The notes beneath the pieces are model-generated. The model searched no databases, was not told the origin of the DNA, and worked only from the letters and a program-made list of their open reading frames with translations. Position numbers and translations under genes: made by a program. DNA of 64,000 nt, taken from positions 1 through 64,000 of the forward strand of contig NZ_UETR01000014.1 of assembly GCF_900491745.1 (NCBI RefSeq), written 5' to 3'. This DNA comes from Amarolinea aalborgensis (GTDB lineage Bacteria; Chloroflexota; Anaerolineae; SSC4; Amarolineaceae). Positions within the stretch are counted from its first letter, which is position 1. Each line of letters starts with the position of its first letter. Below are positions 40,201 through 49,192 of this stretch, one piece after another.

Positions 40201-41628
40201 ATGAAAATCCTAGTTGTTGGCACCGGCTTTGTTGGCCTTACCCATGCGGCCGTGTGTTCTGAATTTGGACATCTGGTTTATGCCTATGACATTGACCAGA
40301 CACGCATCGCGGCCTATCAGAGCGGCGACCGACAGCGCATCGAGCGTTACGTCAACGAGCCAGAGCTGGCCGATGTAGTCACCGAGAATCTGAATCACCA
40401 TCTGTTCTTTGTCTCAGAGGTCGAACCGATCCTCGAAGGCACCCAGGTCATCTTCTTGTGTCTGCCCACGCCGCCGCTGCGCAGCGGCGCCACCGACTTG
40501 AGCTACTATCTGAAAGCGGTCCATCAATTGGGCGAGCTGCTGGCCAACCGCCAGGATCAGCGCCGGGTGGTGCTGGTGAACAAGAGCACGGTGCCCGTGG
40601 GCACGGCGCGCAAGCTGCAGAAGGTGCTGCAGGAGCATCACGTGCCCAACTTCGGCGTTGCTTCCAATCCAGAGTTTCTACCCGAAGGCAATGCGGTCGA
40701 GCGCTCGCGCAAGCCCGATCGCGTGGTTGTCGGCGCAGATACCAGCGAAGATTTCACCATGCTGCGCCATGTCTACCCGCAGTTCGTCAACCATGTGCGC
40801 ATTCGCTACATCGAAACTACCCCGGAGACAGCCGAGGCCATCAAGTATGTCGCCAATACGCTGCTCCTGACCTACGTCTCCTTCTGGAACGGGGTTGGCG
40901 CGCGGCTGGCGGAAACGTTCGACAACATTGACATGGCGCAGCTCAAGCTCGGCGTGACCGCGGACGAGCGCATCAGCAAATGGGGATCGTATGTCAGCAA
41001 CGGCGCGGGCGGCAGTTGTTTTGGGAAGGACATCCAGTCGCTGACCTACCAGTTGAGCCGTCGCGGCCGGTCCACGGATCTGCTGCGGGCCGTCTACCAG
41101 ATCAACGAATATCAAAAGAGCTACCTGGTTGATCGCGCCGTGCATGAAGCGCACTTCAGCTTCAACCACAAGACCGTGGCCTTGCTGGGGCTGGCATTCA
41201 AGAAGCACACCAATGACATTCGTGACTCCTCTGCACTCAAAGTAGTGGATGGCCTGCTGGCATTGGGCGTCAAGGCCATTCGCGCTTATGACCCGCTTGC
41301 CACCGAAGAAGCGCAGCACCACTTCGACCCGCGGCGCAACCACTTGTTCGAAAAGATCAGCTATCACAGCAGCGCGCACGTAGCCATGGAAGGCAGCGAC
41401 GCCCTCTTCATCTCTACCGACTGGGAGGAGTTTCGCGGCATTTCTAACGACATCGAACATACGTGCCGCCCGCCCTACCTGATCATTGACGGCCGGCGCA
41501 TGATTTCTGATTTTGCTGAATTGGTCGCCCGCGGTTATACCTACCTGGCGGTTGGCTCGCCGGTGCTGCGGCCCAATGCCCCTGCCTCCTTGCCCGAGGC
41601 TGAGAACGAAGACGGGGATGAAGAGTAG
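40201..41628 (+). CDS. ugd: UDP-glucose 6-dehydrogenase / nucleotide-sugar dehydrogenase
   Basis: 475 residues. The N-terminal Rossmann domain has VVGTGFVGLTHAAV (residues 5-18). VNKSTVPVGTA and VASNPEFLPEG follow, and GGSCFGKDIQSL carries the catalytic cysteine. The C-terminal UDP-binding domain follows. It oxidises UDP-glucose (or a related nucleotide sugar) to the uronate with two NAD. The product may feed glycan synthesis elsewhere in the chromosome. The acidic tail (EAENEDGDEE) is unusual but not disruptive. Confidence 0.88.
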   Translation: MKILVVGTGFVGLTHAAVCSEFGHLVYAYDIDQTRIAAYQSGDRQRIERYVNEPELADVVTENLNHHLFFVSEVEPILEGTQVIFLCLPTPPLRSGATDLSYYLKAVHQLGELLANRQDQRRVVLVNKSTVPVGTARKLQKVLQEHHVPNFGVASNPEFLPEGNAVERSRKPDRVVVGADTSEDFTMLRHVYPQFVNHVRIRYIETTPETAEAIKYVANTLLLTYVSFWNGVGARLAETFDNIDMAQLKLGVTADERISKWGSYVSNGAGGSCFGKDIQSLTYQLSRRGRSTDLLRAVYQINEYQKSYLVDRAVHEAHFSFNHKTVALLGLAFKKHTNDIRDSSALKVVDGLLALGVKAIRAYDPLATEEAQHHFDPRRNHLFEKISYHSSAHVAMEGSDALFISTDWEEFRGISNDIEHTCRPPYLIIDGRRMISDFAELVARGYTYLAVGSPVLRPNAPASLPEAENEDGDEE

Positions 41629-41681
41629 GGGACTGGCAATGCGGACACACATCCTGGCTGGATGAACAGAGAGGAAGATAT

Positions 41682-42134
41682 ATGCCAGGCAAATACTTCG
41701 ACGATTTGACCGTGGGCACGCGCATCCAGCACAGCCTGGGGCGCACAGTGACAGAAATGGACAACGTGCTTTTCAGCGCCCTGACGATGAATCCCCAGCC
41801 GCTGCACCTGAATGAGGATTTTGCCAGCCGCACGTCGTTTGGGCAGCGGATTGTCAACGGCATCTTCACGATGGGCCTGGTGGTTGGCCTGACCGTGTCT
41901 GAATTGACCGAGGGCACCATTGTGGCGAACTTATCGTATGAGCGGGTGACACATCCGCGCCCCGTCTTTCATGGCGACACCATCTACGTGGAGACGGAAG
42001 TGTTGGAGATGCGCGATTCTGCCTCTAAGCCCGATCGCGGCCTGGTGCGGTTGCGTCATGTGGGCAAGAACCAAACCGGCGCCGTGGTGATTGAATTGGA
42101 ACGGACGGTGCTTTTCCTGAAACGACCGGCCTGA
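41682..42134 (+). CDS. MaoC-like (hotdog) dehydratase
   Basis: A 150-residue hotdog-fold MaoC protein. The motif SALTMNPQPLHLNEDFAS resembles the catalytic Asp/His region of R-specific enoyl-CoA hydratases, where Asp is replaced by Asn in DxxPxH, and GQRIVNGIFTMG follows. It probably hydrates a short acyl-CoA. It lies upstream of an F420-reductase-like gene and a CitE-like lyase, an arrangement reminiscent of mesaconyl-CoA hydratase plus malyl/methylmalyl-CoA lyase. AGAGGAAG precedes the ATG. Confidence 0.78.
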   Translation: MPGKYFDDLTVGTRIQHSLGRTVTEMDNVLFSALTMNPQPLHLNEDFASRTSFGQRIVNGIFTMGLVVGLTVSELTEGTIVANLSYERVTHPRPVFHGDTIYVETEVLEMRDSASKPDRGLVRLRHVGKNQTGAVVIELERTVLFLKRPA

Positions 42135-42235
42135 AAAGGTCGCAGGCGGCCGAAGTTGCGGCAATGATGATCAACCCTGCGCAGGCTGACGCCGGGCGCA
42201 GGAGCCTAAGCAAATGACATGAAAGGTGAGGGAAT

Positions 42236-42847
42236 ATGAAAGTTGGAGTTCTAGGCGCCGGGCATATCGGCGGTACGCTGGGCAAGCGGTGGGCGCAGGC
42301 TGGTCATACGGTTCAGTTCGGCGTACGTGACGTGACAAAGCCCGAGGCGCAGGCGTTAGTCAGCGGATTGGGCGCGCAGGCATCGGTTGCGACGCTGGCG
42401 GAGGCCATTGCCTTCGGCGAGGTGGTGGTCTTCGCCATTCCTGGCGGCGCGATGGAGGCGACCATTCGCGCCCATGCCGCGGCCTTGAACGGCAAAATTG
42501 TGATTGATTCCGCCAACCGCATGGGCGCGCCGGCCATGAACAGCGCGGCCATCTTCGCATCCCAGGCGCCTGGCGCCACGGTGTTTCGAGCCTTCAACAC
42601 CATGGGTTGGGAGAACTTTGTCAACCCTCGCTTTGGCGATCAACAGGCTGATCTATTCTACTGCGGCGCAGGGGGCGACGCGCAGGCGGCCGTTGAGCAG
42701 TTGATCGCAGACGCGGGGCTGCGCCCCATTCGCGTCGGCGACATCGCGCAGGCGTCGTTGGTGGACATGGTGACCGGCCTGTGGTTTGCCCTGGCCAACG
42801 GTCAGCGCATGGGGCGCCACCTGGCCTTCAAGGTGCTCACCGACTAA
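42236..42847 (+). CDS. NADPH-dependent F420 reductase-like oxidoreductase
   Basis: 203 residues. An N-terminal Rossmann fold (VGVLGAGHIGGTLGKRWAQAGH) is followed by VVVFAIPGGAM and VFRAFNTMGWENF. This is the F420-NADP oxidoreductase (NpdG)-like domain. The electron partner and substrate cannot be fixed from sequence. AGGTGAGG upstream supports the start. It lies between the MaoC-like and CitE-like genes. Confidence 0.78.
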   Translation: MKVGVLGAGHIGGTLGKRWAQAGHTVQFGVRDVTKPEAQALVSGLGAQASVATLAEAIAFGEVVVFAIPGGAMEATIRAHAAALNGKIVIDSANRMGAPAMNSAAIFASQAPGATVFRAFNTMGWENFVNPRFGDQQADLFYCGAGGDAQAAVEQLIADAGLRPIRVGDIAQASLVDMVTGLWFALANGQRMGRHLAFKVLTD

Positions 42848-42860
42848 GGCAGGAGGCCGC

Positions 42861-43742
42861 ATGACCCGCGTCCGACGTTCCCTCTTGTTCATGCCCGGCG
42901 ACAGTCTGCGCAAAATCGAAAAAGCGACGCACTTGCCAACCGATAGCATCATCATGGACTTGGAAGATGGCGTGGCGTTCAGCCGCAAGGCGGAGGCGCG
43001 GGCCGCCGTGGTGGAAGCCATGCGCACGCTGGACTTTGGCGGCCGCGAGCGCCTCGTGCGCATCAACCCGATCGGCTCTGGGCTAGAGACGGCTGACCTG
43101 GAGGCAGTGGTGGCCGGCCAGCCTGACGGCCTGGTGATACCCAAAGTCGAGTCCGCGGCGCAGGTGCAGTGGATCAGCCAGGCCCTGGCGTCAGCCGAAC
43201 AGGCGCATGCGTGGGCGGCGGGCGCGGTGCGTCTGCTTGTTATCGTCGAGACCGCGATGGGCGTTATGAACGTGCGTGAGATTGCGGCCGCGGATGACCG
43301 CGTCGATGGGCTGATGTTCGGGGCTGAAGACCTGGCCGGCGACATCGGCGCGACGCGCACGACGGAAGGCTGGGAAGTCTTCTATGCTCGCAGCGCCGTG
43401 GTGACGGCTGCTGCCGCCTATCGCCGGCAGGCCATTGACACTGTCTTCGTGGATTTGGCGGACGTGGAGGGCTTGCGCCGGGAATGTGAGCGCGCTATGC
43501 AGATGGGGTACACCGGCAAGATGGCGATTCACCCGCGCCAGGTCGAAGTGATCAACGCCGCGTTCACGCCGACGGCCGAGGCTGTCGCCCAGGCCCAACG
43601 CCTGATCGAGGCTTATGTCCAGCAGCAGGCCGCGGGCGCCGGCGCGTTTGCCTATGAAGGCAAAATGGTGGACATGCCGCTGATCCGCGCCGCAGAGCAC
43701 GTCCTGGCGCGCGCGGCCGCGCAGCGGAGCCTTACCAGTTGA
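42861..43742 (+). CDS. HpcH/HpaI / CitE-like C-C lyase
   Basis: A 293-residue TIM-barrel lyase of the HpcH/HpaI aldolase and citrate lyase beta-subunit group. It has RRSLLFMPGDS, IIMDLEDGVAF (Asp/Glu metal ligands near residues 32-36), LVRINPIGSG, LLVIVETAMGV and FGAEDLAGDIGA. GKMAIHPRQVEVIN near the C-terminus is typical of malyl-CoA/citramalyl-CoA lyases. AGGAGG stands 5 bases before the ATG. With the MaoC-like gene it may cleave a methylmalyl- or citramalyl-CoA-type compound. Confidence 0.8.
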   Translation: MTRVRRSLLFMPGDSLRKIEKATHLPTDSIIMDLEDGVAFSRKAEARAAVVEAMRTLDFGGRERLVRINPIGSGLETADLEAVVAGQPDGLVIPKVESAAQVQWISQALASAEQAHAWAAGAVRLLVIVETAMGVMNVREIAAADDRVDGLMFGAEDLAGDIGATRTTEGWEVFYARSAVVTAAAAYRRQAIDTVFVDLADVEGLRRECERAMQMGYTGKMAIHPRQVEVINAAFTPTAEAVAQAQRLIEAYVQQQAAGAGAFAYEGKMVDMPLIRAAEHVLARAAAQRSLTS

Positions 43743-43771
43743 CTTCTGGCGCACAAAGCAAGGATTTGCCT

Positions 43772-43837
43772 GCCACGAATTACACGAATTGTCCGAAGGC
43801 AGAAGGATCAATTCGTGTAATTCGTGTAATTCGTGGC
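43772..43837. repeat. Nonamer hairpin repeat (CACGAATTA / TAATTCGTG type)
   Basis: The left arm GCCACGAATTACACGAATT (43772-43790) is matched by a right arm of three AATTCGTGT units ending TTCGTGGC at 43837. The 9-base period is obvious. It sits between the CitE-like stop and the convergent LysM gene stop and may act as a bidirectional terminator. Confidence 0.7.
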
Positions 43838-43871
43838 CGAGATCGTCGTGTTCGGTATCGGCTTGTCCGGG

Positions 43872-44852
43872 TTAGGGAATCCGCAGCTTTTGTCCCGGGC
43901 GAATGAGGCGCGGGTTCTTGATCTGATCCTTGTTGGCCTCGAACAGCTCCGGCCAGCGGTTGCCGTTGCCGTAGAAATGCGCGGCGATCTTGAAGAGACT
44001 ATCGCCGGCCACCACCACGTAGATGCGCTCGCTGCCGCCCAGGACGCCGCGGGTCCCGGGCTGCTGGGGTTCAGCGCCCAGCGCTTCGCGGGCTTGGGCA
44101 GCCGCGGCAGCCTTGGCCTTTTCGGCCTCAGTTTGCGCTCCAGCGGCTCGGGCTGCAGCTTCTGCTTCTAGCGCGGCCTTGGCCGCGGCGGCTGCGGCCT
44201 GCGCCTTCGCGGCCGCTTCAGCTTCGGCCTCACGCCGGCGAGCTTCCATGTCAGCGGCTGTCTGTGCCGCGGCGGCGCGCTCAGCCGCAGCCTTGTCGGC
44301 GGCCGCCTTTTCAGCAGCCGCACGCTCAGCAAATGCTTTCTCAACCGCAGCCTTGGCCGCAGCCGCGCGCTCCGCCGCGGCTTTATCGGCGGCCGCGCGC
44401 TCGGCGGCGGCCTTTTCGGCGGCGACCCTTGCGGCCGCGGCGCGCTCAGCCTCGTCGGCCGCGGCCTTGACGTCTTGCAGGGCCTTTTCTGCCACAGCCA
44501 TCGCCTCGTCATCGAGCTTGGACTGCTGCACCATGCCCCACAACTGCGTCAGCATCAAGGGGCCAGCCAGAACGCCGCCCAAGCCGCCGCCATGCTGCCC
44601 AAAAACCCCAATGCCCGCGCTGACATCGGTGCCATCGCCCTTGGGCGCCAATTCCACATTGAGCGCGGTCTTGGTGCCCATCACCACCTTGAAGGTGTCG
44701 GCCTTGCTGATGCTGATATGCCAGCCTTTGTCGCTGCTCTGGGTCTGGACCTCAAAGCCCTTGGCCTGAAAATGATTGGCGACGGCCTGCGCAACAGGCG
44801 CCAAATCCGCCACATGGACGGGAACCGTTTTTTGTGATTGGAAAACTCCCAT
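43872..44852 (-). CDS. Ala-rich coiled-coil protein with C-terminal LysM domain
   Basis: 326 residues. Residues 1-120 form an unrecognised globular domain with a Gly-rich hydrophobic patch (GIGVFGQHGGGLGGVL). Residues about 120-260 are a highly charged, Ala/Glu/Lys-rich coiled coil in which AAAEKAAAER-like units repeat. Residues about 275-326 are a LysM domain (YVVVAGDSLFKIAAHFYGNGNRWPELFEANK...), which usually binds peptidoglycan or chitin. No signal peptide is visible, so export may be unconventional, or the LysM may act in the cytoplasm. The ATG at 44852 has GGAG upstream. Confidence 0.8.
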   Translation of the reverse strand: MGVFQSQKTVPVHVADLAPVAQAVANHFQAKGFEVQTQSSDKGWHISISKADTFKVVMGTKTALNVELAPKGDGTDVSAGIGVFGQHGGGLGGVLAGPLMLTQLWGMVQQSKLDDEAMAVAEKALQDVKAAADEAERAAAARVAAEKAAAERAAADKAAAERAAAAKAAVEKAFAERAAAEKAAADKAAAERAAAAQTAADMEARRREAEAEAAAKAQAAAAAAKAALEAEAAARAAGAQTEAEKAKAAAAAQAREALGAEPQQPGTRGVLGGSERIYVVVAGDSLFKIAAHFYGNGNRWPELFEANKDQIKNPRLIRPGQKLRIP

Positions 44853-45073
44853 ACTCTCTTTTTCTCCTGGTCTTTGACCAATTTTACTGTGCAACTCAGA
44901 GGCACAAGCCCTGACGCATGACCGCGGGCGAAGATTGGATGAGGTCGGCGTACGCGATGGTTTGAGGAAGAAGCTGACCTGCGGGGCATCCGGTGCGCCT
45001 CCGCAATCCTGAGCGCGCAAGGTATGATACGCCCGTAATCCACATTTGTCAAAGGCAAGACGACATCAATCGC

Positions 45074-46354
45074 TCAACGGTAGGCAGCCCCGCGTGTCTC
45101 GAGCTGCTGGACGACGGCCACGGCGCGTGCGATCCCATCTTCAGCTTGGATTTTTGCCCCCAGATTGGCTGCGCGCTGACGCATCGTTTGATCTGTCACA
45201 GCCCTCTGAATGGCTTGCGCAAGTCGTTCAACTGTCAGTTTTTTCCGTGGAATAGGTTCTGGCCCAACCCCTAAGTCTGCGACGCGCTGCCCCCAAAAGG
45301 GCTGATCAGCAAAGAAGGGAATCACCACGGAAGGAATCCCGGCCCTGAGACCGTAGGCTGTCGTTCCCGCGCCTCCGTGATGGACGACGGCCGCGACGCG
45401 TGGGAAAAGCCAGGAAAAGGGGACCGAGTCCAGCATCAAAACGGAGTCCGGCAAATCGGCCTTGTGTAAACCGCTCCAGCCAGAGAGGATGATAGCCCGC
45501 TGTTGCGTTCGCGCCAGCGCCTGCAAAACGAGATCCGCAGTCTCTTCTGGTTTTCGACTGCTCATGCTCCCAAACCCGACATAGACCGGCGGGGAACCAG
45601 CCTGCAGAAACGCCGTCAGGGCTGGGGGCGGGGTCCAATCGGCGGCCGGATCCAAAAACCAGTAACCGGTGACATGTGTATCCGGGTCCCAATCAGAAGC
45701 CGGGGGGATGACAAATTGGCTGAATCCATAGAGAATTGGGTTCTGGCGCAGGCGGTCGGTCTTGTACGGTCCCCAAAACGGCGCCGCGGGCAAACCAAGC
45801 ACTTTCTCTCGCGCCAGCCTATCGGCCGACCGAAACCCTTGCCACATGATCTGTCGGGCAAGATGATAAGACACGCGATTCAGCGCGCCTCCGAGCCACG
45901 ATGGGAGCCTGGGAAACAGAAAACTGGGATAGGCTTGTGTGGGCGTGAAGGGGATGTAATAGGCCTGCAGAAACGGAAGACGCAGCTTCTCGGCCAGGGA
46001 AAGGCCAACGAACAGGCCGCCTATGCCTGCAAGCACCAGATCCATGCCTTGACACGCTGCGAGACCGCCCTCTGCCAAAGCAAGCGCGCCGCGTTGGGCT
46101 TCTTTTGCCATCAGCGACATGATGGCAAGAAAGTTCCCTTTTTCCAGCAGCTCACGCATTTCAGTGCTTTGCGCAATATCCTGCACATTGCCTTCGATGG
46201 GCCAAAACTCCAAGCCATGCGCATTGACCAGCGTGTCGAAGTTTTGATGGGTCACCAAGCGCACCCCATGGCCGGCCTTTTGCAAACCCTTGCCCAAAGC
46301 CACATACGGTTCAACATCCCCGCGACTTCCTGGCGCCATTATGGCAATGCGCAT
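45074..46354 (-). CDS. GT1-family (UDPGT-like) glycosyltransferase
   Basis: 426 residues, a soluble GT-B enzyme. MRIAIMAPGSRGDVEPYVALGKGLQKAGH is the typical N-terminus of the sterol/lipid-glucosyltransferase and macrolide-glycosyltransferase group. The donor site is VHHGGAGTTAYGLRAGIPSVVIPFFADQPFW near residue 330. It should transfer glucose or a similar sugar to a hydrophobic acceptor. The M at 46354 follows the promoter side; an alternative at 46363 adds three residues. Confidence 0.85.
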   Translation of the reverse strand: MRIAIMAPGSRGDVEPYVALGKGLQKAGHGVRLVTHQNFDTLVNAHGLEFWPIEGNVQDIAQSTEMRELLEKGNFLAIMSLMAKEAQRGALALAEGGLAACQGMDLVLAGIGGLFVGLSLAEKLRLPFLQAYYIPFTPTQAYPSFLFPRLPSWLGGALNRVSYHLARQIMWQGFRSADRLAREKVLGLPAAPFWGPYKTDRLRQNPILYGFSQFVIPPASDWDPDTHVTGYWFLDPAADWTPPPALTAFLQAGSPPVYVGFGSMSSRKPEETADLVLQALARTQQRAIILSGWSGLHKADLPDSVLMLDSVPFSWLFPRVAAVVHHGGAGTTAYGLRAGIPSVVIPFFADQPFWGQRVADLGVGPEPIPRKKLTVERLAQAIQRAVTDQTMRQRAANLGAKIQAEDGIARAVAVVQQLETRGAAYR

Positions 46355-46394
46355 AAACAACACCTCGCGTTGGTATGAGGGGCGTCACAAGCGG

Positions 46395-46727
46395 TCATGA
46401 GGGATATGCCTTTAGGCCCGCACGCATGGCGCCCTCGATGGCGCCATCCACTTCTTCCGCGCCGGGGAAGAACCACTCCTCCGGATCGTAACGCCCGCTG
46501 CTGTACTTGTAGATGGCGAAATCCCAGTGGTTCATGTCGCCCGCATAAGTCAGCCGGCAAATCGGCTCAAACTGGTCGCCATGTTGGCGCCCCAGGTACA
46601 GGTGAACGCCGCGGTAATTGGTCACGTAATGCGCCCCGGGTTGGCCCCGCAGTCGCTCGACGTTGAAGCGGGCCACGATGGCGTCGGCCTGCAGTTTGAT
46701 CTCAGGTGTGAGTTTCGGTTTTGGCAT
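46395..46727 (-). CDS. Conserved hypothetical protein
   Basis: 110 residues: a Lys-rich start (MPKPKLTPEIKLQADAIVARFN) followed by a mixed beta-rich body (YVTNYRGVHLYLGRQHG, ICRLTYAGDMNHWDFAIYKY) and an acidic C-terminal helix. It is soluble. AGGAG 9 bases upstream of the ATG supports the start. It begins the accessory island and I do not recognise the family. Confidence 0.6.
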   Translation of the reverse strand: MPKPKLTPEIKLQADAIVARFNVERLRGQPGAHYVTNYRGVHLYLGRQHGDQFEPICRLTYAGDMNHWDFAIYKYSSGRYDPEEWFFPGAEEVDGAIEGAMRAGLKAYPS

Positions 46728-46813
46728 GATTGTCTACTCCTGTTGGTATGGGCGTTTTTCGTTTGCATCGGTATTGCCTGTGGAACAGGCACATGATATA
46801 ATCAGAACAGATA

Positions 46814-46887
46814 AGTCACTCCACTGCTAGTGAAAGCCGGCTCCAAGCCGTGCGTCCGGTAACCGGACCTAGCTACAGTGGGGTGAT
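46814..46887. repeat. Imperfect long inverted repeat with inner GTCCGGTAACCGGAC palindrome
   Basis: AGTCACTCCACTG (46814-46826) pairs imperfectly with CAGTGGGGTGATT (46875-46887), enclosing a CTAG pair and a perfect 7-base palindrome GTCCGGT/ACCGGAC. It lies in the gene-poor zone upstream of the Gabija pair. It could be a MITE-like remnant or part of a degraded element. Apart from this repeat, 46728-46984 contains nothing I can name. Confidence 0.4.
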
Positions 46888-46984
46888 TTTCGTTGTATTG
46901 AATCCAAGCACCAGGATCGGTGAGCAGCCTTCTTGGCCGACGATCAGATTGCCGGTGCGATCGTAAAATGTCGGATCCCCAGAT

Positions 46985-47291
46985 TCATCGACAAAGAACC
47001 AATTGCTCCCTGATTGTGCCTTCTGCATGTTCTAAAACTCCCGGCCAACTTGTACTATGGAACCGAGTATTTTCGGCGCACACCCACACGATGTTGCCGT
47101 CGTTGGTAGCCGCCTTTTGCAGGCCGCACCAGTGCTGGTCTTGTCTTGTCCACTTCGCGCAGGAAGATGTGCAGCGCGCGCAACGCAGCGCCCTCTGCTT
47201 CCACATCCTTGCCCAGGGCCACGTCAAACTCACGTTGCACAAACCGCTCTAGGCGAGCAGCGAAATCGGGCAGGTTCTCATTGGCTGCCAG
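46985..47291 (-). pseudogene. Frameshifted gene remnant
   Basis: One frame gives an in-frame stretch from 47291 (LAANENLPDFAARLERFVQ...LREVDKTRPA) and a second frame continues from about 47140 (HWCGLQKAATNDGNIVWVCAEN...) to the stop at 46985. Both read as protein-like and meet near the middle, so a frameshift in a former C-terminal domain is likely. A stop at 47292-47294 marks the upstream end. The original family is not recognised; it could be the tail of a larger signalling or defence protein. Confidence 0.45.
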
Positions 47292-47334
47292 TTATAACTG
47301 AAGCGTGACCTTATCTCCCGGTGCTCGCGTTGTG

Positions 47335-49173
47335 TCACGATTTGCGCGTGATCTGTCCATTACTGTTGCAGTACCAGTATTTCAGCAGGGTTTCCGGCAG
47401 GTCTGCAAGTTTCCTGGCGAATAGTGAAGTGGAATGATTGATCAGTACGTAAAGGTGCGTTCTCGCCCGAGTTACTGCTACATAGGCGAGTCGAGACCTC
47501 AAGTCTGGAACGCTGGCACTTTCCCGAACCGCATCCAATCCCACTATTATGGCTGCATCAAACTCAAGGCCCTTGCTACCGTGCAGGGTTGTCAAGAAGA
47601 CCGCATTGTCCAACTGGGCAAATTTGCGAACTGATAGCCGTTTGAGGCGATCCAGCTTACCGGTCTTAGAATAAAAGGCCCGGAGCTCTACGACGTCATC
47701 AGGCCTGACTAATTCATACGGCTTCATCAGGGACGCGAAATCTAATTTTTCGACAAGAGATAGCAGCCAGTCGTGAACTAGAAGTTCACCTGATCGTAGT
47801 TCCCATAAGGCTACAAACAACTTCTGGTCGAGTTCGGCACGATGGCGTTCATCATGGATTCCACAAGCAAGTCGCGTGAGTTGACCCCAAAAGGGAAGAA
47901 GTTCATGGAAGTAGGTCTCACCGCCTGAACACCACTTTGCCATAGCAAGCACCCAGGCAATCAACTCGAATTTGGCATCGTAGTCCGGATCTTTGTCAAT
48001 GGTCACGGGGAAGGCCCCATCATCCTCCAGGGCTTTCAGTATGTCCTGAAGCTTTGCTCTTGTCGGTGATAACACGGCGATACGCTTCTTATCGGTCAGC
48101 CTTCGAAGACATCGTCGCACTATTGACGCAGTCTGGCTTGACTTTACTTCCACTACATGACAAATACCAGGCGCCTGCAGACTCGACTGGTAACCCGTAT
48201 TCTCACCGAGCACGACGTTACCAAGATCAATGATATTTTGAGCAGAGCGGTAGTTCGTTCTCAGCGTGACCAGATCATTCGCACTCACTTGGCCCACTGT
48301 CTCAGCGAGATCCATCAGAAAATGGGGTTTACTGCCATGTAATTCTTCGTAGATGCATTGGTTTGGATCACCAATAGCAAGCAGGGAGATCTGTCCAGAC
48401 TTCACAAGGTAGGTTACAAGTTGATGAAATAGCGGACTGAGATCCTGATACTCATCAACGAACCACCAAGGGTATGCTGCGGATAGTGTCATCGCAACAG
48501 AGGGGTAGTTCCGCACAAGCTGCAACGACAGCAATTCCACACGAACGAAATCAACCGAGCTCGGATCATTCTTGATCAGGCCATGAGCGTAGTCATGCGC
48601 TAATTGCGACCAGTCCAAACCTGCCAGGGCATTTCGACTATATCCATCGGCTTCGGCGAAGACCGAATTACTGAAGCTTCCGGTTTCAGAACAAAAGTAC
48701 AATCTTCGAAATTTGTCGATGTTGCCCTGAATATTGCGCCACTCATTTTGAGGAGGACGCTTGCCTTGTATCTTGAGCGCCCTATCCAACGCGTCTGAAC
48801 TCTCTTTCGTTGAAGCGATCCGAAAGGGGGTGGGTATCTGCTCCGGCATCAGTAGCCGACCAACTGGCATGATAATCTCTGCAATGCAAAAGGAATGAAC
48901 GGTACCGACGTAGGTTGCACCGTCGTTCACTCCCAGTAAACGAAGTTCTTTCTCGAGATTTCCCGCAAGCTGGCGAGAATAGGTGATACAAGCCACCTTC
49001 TGAGGAGACCTAACGATGCCATCGAACAGAGTTTGAGCAGCTTTGGTCGTCAGCAAGTACGTCTTGCCAGAGCCAGGCCCGGCAACGACTACTTGGTTCC
49101 CTGAAGAACGAAAGGCAGCTCGTTGTTGTGAATCATCTTCGATTTTCGCAACGCGCTTGAGATATTCAGACAT
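47335..49173 (-). CDS. gajB: Gabija anti-phage protein GajB (UvrD-like SF1 helicase)
   Basis: 612 residues. This is an SF1A UvrD-like helicase with AGPGSGKT (Walker A, residues 31-38), ACITYSRQLAGNLEKEL (Ia), WFVDEYQDLSP (Walker B, near residue 240), LLAIGDPNQCIY (motif III), TTLHGSKGLEFD (V) and AYVAVTRARTHLYVL (VI). It lies 19 bases downstream of a GajA-type gene, the defining arrangement of Gabija. GajB senses DNA ends and supports GajA cleavage. GC content is visibly lower than in surrounding genes, pointing to transfer. Confidence 0.88.
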   Translation of the reverse strand: MSEYLKRVAKIEDDSQQRAAFRSSGNQVVVAGPGSGKTYLLTTKAAQTLFDGIVRSPQKVACITYSRQLAGNLEKELRLLGVNDGATYVGTVHSFCIAEIIMPVGRLLMPEQIPTPFRIASTKESSDALDRALKIQGKRPPQNEWRNIQGNIDKFRRLYFCSETGSFSNSVFAEADGYSRNALAGLDWSQLAHDYAHGLIKNDPSSVDFVRVELLSLQLVRNYPSVAMTLSAAYPWWFVDEYQDLSPLFHQLVTYLVKSGQISLLAIGDPNQCIYEELHGSKPHFLMDLAETVGQVSANDLVTLRTNYRSAQNIIDLGNVVLGENTGYQSSLQAPGICHVVEVKSSQTASIVRRCLRRLTDKKRIAVLSPTRAKLQDILKALEDDGAFPVTIDKDPDYDAKFELIAWVLAMAKWCSGGETYFHELLPFWGQLTRLACGIHDERHRAELDQKLFVALWELRSGELLVHDWLLSLVEKLDFASLMKPYELVRPDDVVELRAFYSKTGKLDRLKRLSVRKFAQLDNAVFLTTLHGSKGLEFDAAIIVGLDAVRESASVPDLRSRLAYVAVTRARTHLYVLINHSTSLFARKLADLPETLLKYWYCNSNGQITRKS

Positions 49174-49192
49174 AATGACTCTTGTCCTACAC

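Noticed and set aside
46801..46905. Group II intron 3' end or IS end around GTCCGGTAACCGGAC
   Set aside because: Domain V consensus (GAGC...GTTC) is not met and no intron-encoded protein or transposase lies nearby.
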